Positions 48,676 to 56,616 of a stretch of 64,000 nt of DNA are shown in pieces. How positions within the stretch are numbered: the first letter of the stretch is position 1; the number at the start of each line of letters is the position of its first letter. The DNA lies in the NCBI RefSeq assembly GCF_900110555.1, contig NZ_FOEE01000007.1:1-64000 (forward strand). Reading direction: 5' to 3'. The notes beneath the pieces are model-generated. The model was given only the letters and a program-made list of their open reading frames with translations. It did not search any database and had not been told where the DNA came from. The position numbers and the translations under genes were made by a program. The stretch comes from Trujillonella endophytica. GTDB taxonomy: Bacteria; Actinomycetota; Actinomycetes; Mycobacteriales; Geodermatophilaceae.

Positions 48676-49442
48676 GCCCGCTCGACTTCGGCTTCCTCGT
48701 CCTGGCCGGCGTCGGGGCCGGGCTCGCCGGCAGCATCGCCGGGCTGGCCTCGCTGTTCAGCTACCCGGCCCTGCTCGCCACCGGCATCGCGCCGGTGACC
48801 GCCAACGTGACCAACACGGTGGCGCTGGTGATGACCGGGGTCGGCTCGGTCAGCGCGTCCCGGCCGGAGCTGCGCGGCCAGGGGCGCCGGCTCGTGCCGC
48901 TGCTGGTCGCCGCCGTCGTCGGCGGGGCCGCGGGGGCCGCGCTGCTGCTGCTCACCCCGGCGGACTCCTTCGAGCGGATCGTGCCGTTCCTCATCGCCGC
49001 GGCGTCGCTGGCGATCCTGGTGCAGCCACCGCCGCGCGACCTGGCCGCCGAGGGAGCCGCGGCCCACGCCGGGCGGCGGGGCGATCCCTCGTGGCTGCCG
49101 GCGGTGATCTTCGCCATCGGCATCTACGGCGGCTACTTCGGCGCGGCGGCCGGCGTGCTGATGCTGGCCACGCTGCTGTTGAGCACCGGCGAGGGCCTGC
49201 CGCGCAGCAACGCGATGAAGAACGCCGTCCTGATGGTCGCCAACGGGGTCGCGGCGCTCGCCTACGTCGTCCTCGCCGACGTCGCCTGGGCGGCCGCGCT
49301 GCCGCTCGCCGTCGGGCTCCTCGCCGGCGGCCTGGCCGGGCCGCGGGTGGTGCGGCGCAGCCCGCCCACGGCGCTGCGCCGGCTGATCGCGCTCGCGGGG
49401 CTCGGGCTGGCCGTCTACCTGGGCATCGAGGCCTTCGCCTGA
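48672..49442 (+). CDS. TauE/SafE family transporter 2
   Basis: A 256-residue membrane protein paralogous to the gene just upstream: GLAGSIAGLASLFSYPALLA, ANVTNTVALVMTGVG and GIYGGYFGAAAGVLMLATLL align with it. Overlap of start and stop makes equal synthesis likely, so the two may form a heteromer. Substrate unknown. There is no sulfur gene next to them. Confidence 0.9.
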   Translation: MSPLDFGFLVLAGVGAGLAGSIAGLASLFSYPALLATGIAPVTANVTNTVALVMTGVGSVSASRPELRGQGRRLVPLLVAAVVGGAAGAALLLLTPADSFERIVPFLIAAASLAILVQPPPRDLAAEGAAAHAGRRGDPSWLPAVIFAIGIYGGYFGAAAGVLMLATLLLSTGEGLPRSNAMKNAVLMVANGVAALAYVVLADVAWAAALPLAVGLLAGGLAGPRVVRRSPPTALRRLIALAGLGLAVYLGIEAFA

Positions 49443-49493
49443 GCGGTGCGCGCTGAGTGGTGCGCGGCGCGGGCGGACCGCAAGCTGTCGGGC

Positions 49494-50216
49494 GTGACGA
49501 CGACGGACGATCCCGGGGCCCGATTCCTCGAGGCGCTGCAGGCTCCGGTCCCCGAGGACCTGGCCGGCCCGGACATGCTGCCCACCCGCCTGGCGCGTGC
49601 CGCCGCCGACGCGCTGCCGGTGGACGGCGCCGGCCTGAGCATCCACGAGGGCGCGGGGCTGCGGACGCCGGTCGGGGCGAGCGACCCGGCGGCCGCGCTG
49701 GCCGAGCGGCTGCAGTTCACCCACGGCGACGGGCCCTGCCTGCGGGCGCACGACACCGGTGAGCGCATCGCCTTCGACCTGGAGGCCATCGCCCGCAACT
49801 GGCCGGACCTGCACGCCTCGCTGGTCGGCCGGACCCCCTTCTCGGGCGTGCTCTCGCTGCCCTTGGCCCCGCCGCTGGGCCCCACGGTGGTGCTCGACCT
49901 CTACGTGTCGGACCCGGTGCGGCTGACCCAGGTGCCGCGCGGCGACGTCGAGACCGTCCTGCTGTGCCTCACCGAGGAACTCGTCCGGGCCAGCGACAGC
50001 CCCGCCGGCGGGCCGCGGTGGTGGGACGCCCCGGACGCCCGGCGACGGGTCGCCGTGTGGCAGGCGACCGGGATGCTGAGCGTCGTCCTGGGCATGGACG
50101 TCGTCGCCGCGCTCGCCGTGCTGCGGGCCCACGCGTTCGCCACCGGCCGGGTCGTCGACGACGTCGCCGCCGACCTGGCCGCCGGCCGTCTGGACCCGGC
50201 GGACCTGCAGTACTGA
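49494..50216 (+). CDS. GAF-ANTAR regulator
   Basis: A 240-residue protein with a GAF-like sensory domain (about 25-160: LTRAAADALPVDGAGLSIHE in form, with FTHGDGPCLRAHDTG) and a C-terminal ANTAR RNA-binding domain (about 180-235: RRRVAVWQATGMLSVVLGMD, AHAFATGRVVDDVA). ANTAR proteins stop transcription termination by binding paired hairpins. Which RNA it targets is unknown. GTG 49494. Confidence 0.86.
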   Translation: MTTTDDPGARFLEALQAPVPEDLAGPDMLPTRLARAAADALPVDGAGLSIHEGAGLRTPVGASDPAAALAERLQFTHGDGPCLRAHDTGERIAFDLEAIARNWPDLHASLVGRTPFSGVLSLPLAPPLGPTVVLDLYVSDPVRLTQVPRGDVETVLLCLTEELVRASDSPAGGPRWWDAPDARRRVAVWQATGMLSVVLGMDVVAALAVLRAHAFATGRVVDDVAADLAAGRLDPADLQY

Positions 50217-50223
50217 CGCGGCC

Positions 50224-50243
50224 GGGCGCCGGGTGCGGCGCCC
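50224..50243 (+). terminator. terminator after GAF-ANTAR gene
   Basis: GGGCGCC (50224-50230) and GGCGCCC (50237-50243) form a 7-base-pair stem with a 6-base loop, followed by TTT, eight bases after the stop codon. Confidence 0.7.
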
Positions 50244-50270
50244 TTTCCGGCGCCGGCCGCAGGCGCCCCC

Positions 50271-51071
50271 TCAGCGCCCGACGTAGGCGGCCAGGAAGAG
50301 CACGAAGGCGCTGGAGACCAGCAGCAGGCGGGCCGGGGTCAGGCCGTTGAGCAGCCCGGCCGTCGCCTCCACCCACGCGGGGCGGACGGCGGCCTCGCGG
50401 GCACCGCGGCGCACCAGCCGCACCTCGTCGGCCAGCAGCGCGCCGGCCGCGCCGAGCATGGTCAGGCCGACGGTGAGGAAGACCAGCGCCAGCCCCTCCG
50501 CGAAGGCGTCGGCACGCCCGGCCAGGACGGCGACGACGACCAGCCCGGCGACCAGCCCGAGCAGCGCGCCGGCCGCGGGCGCCCACGGGCCCATCCGGAC
50601 CATCGGGGCGCGCCGGCGGGCCCGGACGGAGGGCCGGGTCGAGACCGGGGTGGTGGGGAAGGCGCCCGGCGGAGCCGGCGGCTCGTCCGGGCCGGGCGCC
50701 GGCCCGTCACCGGTCAGGGCCCAGGCGGCCACCGGGACGTCGTCGGGCCCGCCGTCGGCTGCGGGCCGGTCGACGGTGCGTGCCTCGGCGGTGGGCGCGT
50801 CGGCCAGGGGCGCGTCGGCCAGAGGCGCGTCGGCGGGGCTCGCGGCGGCGCCCGCGGCCGTGGCCCCCGCCGGCATGCCTCCGGCCGGGGGCATGCCGGT
50901 CGGACGGGTGGCCGGGTCGTCCGGAGCGACGTCGCCCTCGGCGGCCCGCGGAGCCGGGGTCTGCGCGGTAGCCGTGCGCTCCGAGCGGCTCATCGGGCCG
51001 AAGTACGGCGGGATGGGGCCGGTCAGGTGATTCGTGCCGGCCGGGACGTGGGGTGCGGTGGGCTCGGACAT
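50271..51071 (-). CDS. Ala/Pro-rich membrane protein
   Basis: A 266-residue protein: a disordered Ala/Pro/Asp/Gly-rich N-terminal 150 residues, including an ADAPL repeat of 15-base period near 50800-50833, then three hydrophobic segments (about 165-185, 190-215 and 245-265) separated by a basic loop. No family is recognised. ATG 51071 (MSEPTAPHVPAG) is chosen over an earlier in-frame codon. A TAGCGT element 7 bases upstream suggests a leaderless transcript. Confidence 0.65.
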   Translation of the reverse strand: MSEPTAPHVPAGTNHLTGPIPPYFGPMSRSERTATAQTPAPRAAEGDVAPDDPATRPTGMPPAGGMPAGATAAGAAASPADAPLADAPLADAPTAEARTVDRPAADGGPDDVPVAAWALTGDGPAPGPDEPPAPPGAFPTTPVSTRPSVRARRRAPMVRMGPWAPAAGALLGLVAGLVVVAVLAGRADAFAEGLALVFLTVGLTMLGAAGALLADEVRLVRRGAREAAVRPAWVEATAGLLNGLTPARLLLVSSAFVLFLAAYVGR

Positions 51072-51121
51072 CGCCGCGACGCTAGGCCCGACCGCCGACG
51101 GTCCCGGGACCTGCGCCCCGT

Positions 51122-51159
51122 GTGTCGACATCTCGCCGTGTCGCCACCTCACCGTGTCG
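51122..51159. repeat. three GTGTCG repeats at 16-bp period
   Basis: GTGTCG occurs at 51122, 51138 and 51154, each followed by similar bases (acatctcgcc, ccacctcacc, acgaggtgac). The exact 16-base period between the membrane protein gene and the GH13 stop codon looks like a direct-repeat binding site or a remnant. No regulator is known to match it. Confidence 0.5.
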
Positions 51160-51201
51160 ACGAGGTGACTCATGGACACGGGACGAGGACGGCGCCCGTC
51201 C

Positions 51202-52881
51202 TCAGAGGAGGCGGCGGCTGTCCTGCGCCACCACCCGCAACCACCGGTGGCCGTAACCGTCGAGGGTCAGCTCGACCGAGCCGTCGTCGGCGATCTCCGT
51301 CGTCTGCGTGACCAGCAGGTCCTCCAGCCGGTGGGTCGAGTCGCAGCCGCCGAGGGTCAGCGGCACCGTGCGCGGCTCGGCGCCGAGGTTGTGCAGCGCG
51401 ATCAGCGTGCCGTCGTCCCAGGTGGACAGGCTCGCCAACACCTCCGGGTGGGGCTGGCCGAGGACCTCGTAGGTCCCCCAGCCGAGTTCCGGCGACTCGC
51501 GGTAGCGCCGGATCAGCAGCCGGATGAACGACAGCAGCGAGTCGGGGTCGCGGCGCTGGTCGGCGACGTTGACGAACTCCGGCGAGAAGCCTCCCTCGAC
51601 CACCGGCCCGGGCAGCTTCGAGGGCCTGGCCGTGGAGAAACCGCCGTTGCGGCCCGACGTCCACTGCATGGGCGTGCGGACGGCCAGCCGGCCCTCCGCG
51701 GCGAGGTTCTCGCCCATGCCGATCTCCTCCCCGTAGAAGAGCACCGGCGTGCCGGGCAGGGAGAACATCAGGCTGTAGACCATCCGCACCCGCCGCGGGT
51801 CGCCGTCCAGCATCGGCGGCAGCCGGCGGGTCAGGCCGCGGCCGTAGACCTGCATCCGCTCCTCGGGGCCGAACGCGGCGAAGACCTCCTGCCGCTCCTC
51901 CTCGCCCAGCTTGTCGAGGGTGAGCTCGTCGTGGTTGCGGACGAACATCCCCCACTGGTTGTCCGGGGAGACCTGCGGCCGGGAGGTGAGCGCGTCGACC
52001 AGCGGGGCGACGTCGCCGCGGGCCAGGGAGAGGTACATCGCCTGCATCGCGATGAAGTCGAACTGCATGGTCAGCTCGTCGCCGTCGACACCGCCGAAGA
52101 ACTGCTGCTGCTCCTCGTGCGGGAGGTTGACCTCGCCGAGCAGGACGGCGGCCTCGGCGCGGCGGGCGATCAGGGCGCGCAGGGCCCGCAGGTACTGGTG
52201 CGGGTCCTGGAAGTGCTCGACCTCCTGCTCGTCGATGCCGGCGGTCTCCAGCAGGAACGGGACGGCGTCCACCCGGAACCCGTCCAGCCCGAGCTGCAGC
52301 CAGAAGCCGATGACCTTGGCGATCTCGTCGCGGACCCGCGGGTTCGCGACGTTGAGGTCGGGCTGCTCCTTGTAGAACTTGTGCAGGTACCACTCACCCG
52401 TCGGCTCGTTCAGCGTCCAGATGCTGTCCTCCTGGTCGGGGAAGACGACCTGGTCGGAGGTGTCCGGCGGCTCGTCGTCGCGCCAGACGTAGAAGTCGTG
52501 GAAGGGCGACTCCTTGCTCCTGCGCGCCTGCTGGAACCACGGGTGGCGGATCGAGGTGTGGTTGACGACCAGGTCGGCGATCACCCGCATGCCGCGGTCG
52601 TTCGCGATGCGGATCACCTCGACGAGGTCGCCGTGGGTGCCCAGCCGCGGGTCGACGCCGTAGAAGTCGGTGATGTCGTAGCCGTCGTCGCGCTCCGCCG
52701 TCGGATAGAAGGGCATCAGCCACAGGCAGGTGACGCCGAGGTCGGCGAGGTGGTCGATGCGCTGGGCGAGGCCGGCGAAGTCGCCGATGCCGTCGCCGTT
52801 CCAGTCCATGTAGGTCTCGACGTCCAGGCAGTAGACGACGGCCGTCTTCCACCAGAGGTCACTCGTGTCGGTGATCCGCAT
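51202..52881 (-). CDS. GH13 alpha-amylase / trehalose-synthase-like enzyme
   Basis: A 559-residue glycoside hydrolase family 13 enzyme of the trehalose synthase-like subfamily. The barrel signatures are ADLVVNHTS, GFRVDAVPFLL (Asp nucleophile), LLGEVNLP (Glu acid/base) and VRNHDELTLDKL (stabilising Asp). The N-terminus (WWKTAVVYCLDVETYMDWNG) and the FYGVDPRLGTHGDLVEV segment fit that group. It follows the LLM gene by 32 bases on the same strand. Role in trehalose or maltose conversion is inferred. Confidence 0.9.
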   Translation of the reverse strand: MRITDTSDLWWKTAVVYCLDVETYMDWNGDGIGDFAGLAQRIDHLADLGVTCLWLMPFYPTAERDDGYDITDFYGVDPRLGTHGDLVEVIRIANDRGMRVIADLVVNHTSIRHPWFQQARRSKESPFHDFYVWRDDEPPDTSDQVVFPDQEDSIWTLNEPTGEWYLHKFYKEQPDLNVANPRVRDEIAKVIGFWLQLGLDGFRVDAVPFLLETAGIDEQEVEHFQDPHQYLRALRALIARRAEAAVLLGEVNLPHEEQQQFFGGVDGDELTMQFDFIAMQAMYLSLARGDVAPLVDALTSRPQVSPDNQWGMFVRNHDELTLDKLGEEERQEVFAAFGPEERMQVYGRGLTRRLPPMLDGDPRRVRMVYSLMFSLPGTPVLFYGEEIGMGENLAAEGRLAVRTPMQWTSGRNGGFSTARPSKLPGPVVEGGFSPEFVNVADQRRDPDSLLSFIRLLIRRYRESPELGWGTYEVLGQPHPEVLASLSTWDDGTLIALHNLGAEPRTVPLTLGGCDSTHRLEDLLVTQTTEIADDGSVELTLDGYGHRWLRVVAQDSRRLL

Positions 52882-52913
52882 GCTCGGGGCTCCCTGTGCT
52901 GAGGAGTGCGCGG

Positions 52914-53963
52914 TCAGGCCATCGAGGAGCGCAGGGGCTCCTGCTGCGGGCGCCACGGCCCGTCCGGGCCGGCCGGGTCGATCGCCTGCGCCGGGGCGGG
53001 GGCGGTGACGCCGAGCTGCGGCAGCACGTGCTCGCCGAAGGCGTCGAGGAAGGCCGTCTGCTCCTTGCCGACGTGGTGCAGGTAGATCTCCTCGAAACCG
53101 AGGTCCACGTACTCGGAGATCCACGCGGCGTGCCGGTCGAGGTCGGCCGACACCCGCACGGCGTCGGTCACCGCCTGCGGGGTCACGTGCGCGCTGGCCT
53201 GCTCGAAGGCCTCGGGGCTGTCCAGGTCCCAGCACAGCGGCGGCGGGAACACGTTGCTGCGCCACTGGTCGTGGGCCAGGGCCAGTGCGCGGTCGGCGTC
53301 GGGGTCCCAGGAGACGTGCACCTGGAGGACGAGCTTGCCGCGGCCGCCGGCGTCCCGGTACGCGGCGATCATCTCGCGCAGCTTGTCGTGCGGCTGGTTG
53401 ATGGTGACCAGCCCGTCGGCCCAGTCGGCGCCGCGGCGGGCGGTCTCGACGCTGACCGCGGGGGCGATGAGCGCCGGCTGCGGATCGGCGAGCGTGTACA
53501 TCTTCGCGCGGTCGACGCGGACCAGCCCGTCGTGGCTGACCTCCTCACCGGCCAGCAGGGCGCGGATGACGTCGACGCACTCGCGCAGCCGGGCGTCGCG
53601 CAGGTCCTTGCGGGGCCAGACGTCGCCGGTGACGTGCTCGTTCATCGCCTCCCCGCTGCCCAGCGCCACCCAGAAGCGCCCGGGGAACATCGCGCCGAGG
53701 GTGGCGATCGCCTGGGCGACGATCACCGGGTGGTAGCGCTGCCCCGGGGCGTTGACCGCGCCGAACGGCAGGCTCGTGGTGGCCATCGCGGCGCCGAGCC
53801 ACGACCAGGCGAAGCCGGACTCCCCCTGCCGCGGGTTCCACGGAGTCAGGTGGTCCGAGCACATGGCCGCGGTGAAGCCGACGTCCTCCGCGTGTCGGAC
53901 GGCGGCCAGCAGCTCGCGCGGGTGCACCTGCTCGTGCGAGTTGTGGAACCCGATGACGGTCAT
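52914..53963 (-). CDS. LLM-class flavin oxidoreductase, TIGR03885-like
   Basis: A 349-residue luciferase-like oxidoreductase. It begins MTVIGFHNSHEQ and contains AAMCSDHLTPWNPRQGESGF and the GRFWVALGSGEAMNEHVTG segment, both strongly like TIGR03885 (a group thought to use FMN, not F420). It precedes the GH13 gene and probably shares its operon; this pairing recurs in actinobacteria. Substrate unknown. The ATG at 53963 fits the family start. Confidence 0.88.
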   Translation of the reverse strand: MTVIGFHNSHEQVHPRELLAAVRHAEDVGFTAAMCSDHLTPWNPRQGESGFAWSWLGAAMATTSLPFGAVNAPGQRYHPVIVAQAIATLGAMFPGRFWVALGSGEAMNEHVTGDVWPRKDLRDARLRECVDVIRALLAGEEVSHDGLVRVDRAKMYTLADPQPALIAPAVSVETARRGADWADGLVTINQPHDKLREMIAAYRDAGGRGKLVLQVHVSWDPDADRALALAHDQWRSNVFPPPLCWDLDSPEAFEQASAHVTPQAVTDAVRVSADLDRHAAWISEYVDLGFEEIYLHHVGKEQTAFLDAFGEHVLPQLGVTAPAPAQAIDPAGPDGPWRPQQEPLRSSMA

Positions 53964-54041
53964 GCAGCCCTGCCTACCCGGGTCACGGTCGTCCACCCGC
54001 CGGAGCGCGGACGGAGTCGTCCCGCAGGCGAGACTGGGCCC

Positions 54042-56546
54042 GTGCTGCCGCCGCCGGGGACGCCCGGGACCGACCTGCCGGTCCGCTCCGCGCTGCCGGC
54101 GCTGGCCGACGCGCTGTCGGCGCGGGGCACCGCGGTGGTGGTGGCTCCGCCCGGCACCGGGAAGACGACGCTCGTGCCCCTAGCGCTGGCCCGGGACGTC
54201 CCCGGGCGCGTCCTCGTGGCCGAGCCGCGCCGCGTGGCCGCCCGCGCCGCCGCCCACCGCATGGCCGCGCTGCTGGGCGAGCGCGTGGGGGGTCGGATCG
54301 GCTACAGCGTCCGCGGCGAGAGCCGGCGCAGCGCCGCCACCCGGGTCGAGGTCGTCACCACCGGGCTGCTCGTCCGCCGCCTCCAGGCCGATCCAGAGCT
54401 GCCCGGGGTGGGCGCGGTGGTCCTGGACGAGTGCCACGAGCGGCACCTCGACACCGACCTGGCCCTGGCCTTCGGCCTCGACGTCCGCGGCGCGCTGCGC
54501 CCGGAGCTACGGCTGCTGGCGATGTCGGCGACCGCCCAGGCCGGCCGGCTGGCCGCCCTCCTCGGCGGGGAGGGCGATCCGGCCCCGGTCGTCGAGGCGC
54601 ACGGCGCCGTGCACGACGTCGACGTGGTCTGGGCGCCGCCGACCGGTCCGGTCGATCCGCCGCACGGCCTGCGGGTCGATCCGCGGCTGCTGGCGCACGT
54701 CGCGGCGACGGTCCGCCGGGCGCTGGCCGAGCGGTCCGGCGACGTCCTGGTGTTCCTGCCCGGCGCCGGCGAGATCGGCACGGTGGCCGGGCAGCTGGGC
54801 GGGATCGACGCCGACGTGCTGCCGCTGCACGGCCGGCTGCCGGCCGCCGCGCAGGACGCCGCCCTGCGCGCCGGTCCCCGCCGCCGCGTCGTGCTGGCGA
54901 CCGCGCTGGCGGAGAGCAGCCTGACCGTGCCCGGCGTCCGGGTCGTCGTCGACGCCGGGCTCGCCCGCGGGCCCCGGGCCGACCTGGCGCGGGGCCTCGG
55001 GGCGCTGGTCACCGTGCGGGCCTCCCGCGCGTCGGTCACCCAGCGCGCCGGCCGGGCCGGCCGGGAGGGCCCCGGTGCCGTCTACCGCTGCTGGACCGCC
55101 GCCGAGCACGACCGACTCCCTGCGCACGACGAGCCGGAGGTCGCCGTCGCCGACCTCACCGCTTTCGCCCTGGAACTGGCGGTCTGGGGTGCGCCCGGCG
55201 GCGCGGGCCTCGCCCTGCTCGACCCGCCCCCGGCCGCGGCCCTGCTGGTCGCCGGGCGGACGCTGCGCAGCCTCGGCGCCGTGGACGACGACGGCCGGGC
55301 GACCCCCCGCGGGCGCGCCCTGACCGCCGTCGGGGTGCACCCGCGGCTGGCCCGCGCGCTGCTCGACGGCGCTCCGCTGGTGGGCCGTCGCCGCGCGGCC
55401 GAGGTGGTCGCGCTGCTGTCCGCGGACCTCTCCCCGCGGGGCGACGACCTGGTCGCGACCTGGCGGGGGCTGCGGTCGGGGACCGACCGGGGCGCGACCG
55501 TGCGCTGGCGGGACGAGGTCGCCCGCCTGGAGCGCTCGGTCGGCGACGGCACCCCGCCGCGCTCGCCCGGAGAGCCCCTGCCCGACGACACGGTGGCCGG
55601 GCTCGTCGTCGGCCTGGCCCATCCCGAGCGGCTGGCGCGGCGGCGGCCGGGCAGCACCACGACCTACCTGATGACCGCCGGCACCGGCGCCGAACTGGCC
55701 CCCGGCACGGCGCTGACCGGGGCGCCGTGGCTGGCCGTCGCCGTGGCCGACCGCTCCCCGGGACGCCGGGACGCGCGGGTGCGGGCGGCGGTCGCGATCG
55801 ACGAGGCGACCGCGCTGGAGGCCGGCGGTCCGCTGCACGCCGAGCTCGACGAGGTGTCGTGGCGCGACGGCACGGTGCACGGCGCGCGGGTCGAGCGGCT
55901 GGGCGCGATCGTGCTGGCCGAGCGGCCGCTGCCCGATCCCGATCCCGCCGCCGTGACGGCCGCGGTCGCCGAGGGACTGCGCGCCGAGGGCCTCGGCGTG
56001 CTGGCCTGGACGCCGGCGGCGCTCCGGCTGCGCGACCGGCTGGCCGCGGCGCACGCCGGGCTCGGGGCGCCGTGGCCCGCCGTCGGCGACGGTGACCTGC
56101 TCGCCGCGATCGACGTCTCCGCCGCCCGCAGCCGCGCCGACCTTGCCCGCGTCGACGTCGCCGCGGCGCTGCGGGCGCTGGTGCCCTGGCAGGTAGCCGG
56201 CGACCTCGACGCCGTCGTGCCCGACTCCGTGACGGTGCCCACCGGCTCCCGCATCCGCGTCGACTACACCGATCCGGCCGTCCCCACCCTGTCCGTGCGG
56301 GTGCAGGAGGTGTTCGGCTGGGCGCGGACGCCGCTGGTGGCCGGGCGACCGCTGCGGCTGCAACTGCTCTCCCCCGCCCGCCGGGTCGTCGCCACCACGA
56401 CGGACCTCGCCGGGTTCTGGGTCACCGGCTATCCCGCCGTGCGCAGCGAGCTCCGCGGCCGCTATCCCCGCCATCCCTGGCCGGAGGACCCCGCCGCGGC
56501 CGCCCCCACCACCCGGGCCACCCCCCGGGCCCGCCCCCCGCGCTGA
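54042..56546 (+). CDS. hrpB: ATP-dependent RNA helicase HrpB
   Basis: An 834-residue DEAH helicase. Motif I is APPGTGKTT, motif II DECH (VLDECHERHLDTDLAL), motif III SAT, motif VI QRAGRAGREGPG, then the HA2-type region and the HrpB C-terminal domain (ARTPLVAGRPLRLQLLSP, FWVTGYPAVRSELRGRYPRH). HrpB is a widespread nonessential helicase. GTG 54042 leaves a short lead before motif I. It is divergent from the LLM gene. The final 20 residues are Pro/Ala/Arg-rich. Confidence 0.93.
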   Translation: MLPPPGTPGTDLPVRSALPALADALSARGTAVVVAPPGTGKTTLVPLALARDVPGRVLVAEPRRVAARAAAHRMAALLGERVGGRIGYSVRGESRRSAATRVEVVTTGLLVRRLQADPELPGVGAVVLDECHERHLDTDLALAFGLDVRGALRPELRLLAMSATAQAGRLAALLGGEGDPAPVVEAHGAVHDVDVVWAPPTGPVDPPHGLRVDPRLLAHVAATVRRALAERSGDVLVFLPGAGEIGTVAGQLGGIDADVLPLHGRLPAAAQDAALRAGPRRRVVLATALAESSLTVPGVRVVVDAGLARGPRADLARGLGALVTVRASRASVTQRAGRAGREGPGAVYRCWTAAEHDRLPAHDEPEVAVADLTAFALELAVWGAPGGAGLALLDPPPAAALLVAGRTLRSLGAVDDDGRATPRGRALTAVGVHPRLARALLDGAPLVGRRRAAEVVALLSADLSPRGDDLVATWRGLRSGTDRGATVRWRDEVARLERSVGDGTPPRSPGEPLPDDTVAGLVVGLAHPERLARRRPGSTTTYLMTAGTGAELAPGTALTGAPWLAVAVADRSPGRRDARVRAAVAIDEATALEAGGPLHAELDEVSWRDGTVHGARVERLGAIVLAERPLPDPDPAAVTAAVAEGLRAEGLGVLAWTPAALRLRDRLAAAHAGLGAPWPAVGDGDLLAAIDVSAARSRADLARVDVAAALRALVPWQVAGDLDAVVPDSVTVPTGSRIRVDYTDPAVPTLSVRVQEVFGWARTPLVAGRPLRLQLLSPARRVVATTTDLAGFWVTGYPAVRSELRGRYPRHPWPEDPAAAAPTTRATPRARPPR

Positions 56547-56616
56547 GCGGCGATCGAGAGCGGCGCCACTGCCGGCTTGCACTGCGGGCACCGGGAGCGG
56601 TGGGGAGTATCAGGGG

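Noticed and set aside
50800-50833. Short ADAPL tandem repeat as a possible mobile or CRISPR-like element
   Set aside because: It is a 15-base, in-frame coding repeat in a disordered Ala/Pro-rich segment with no spacers.
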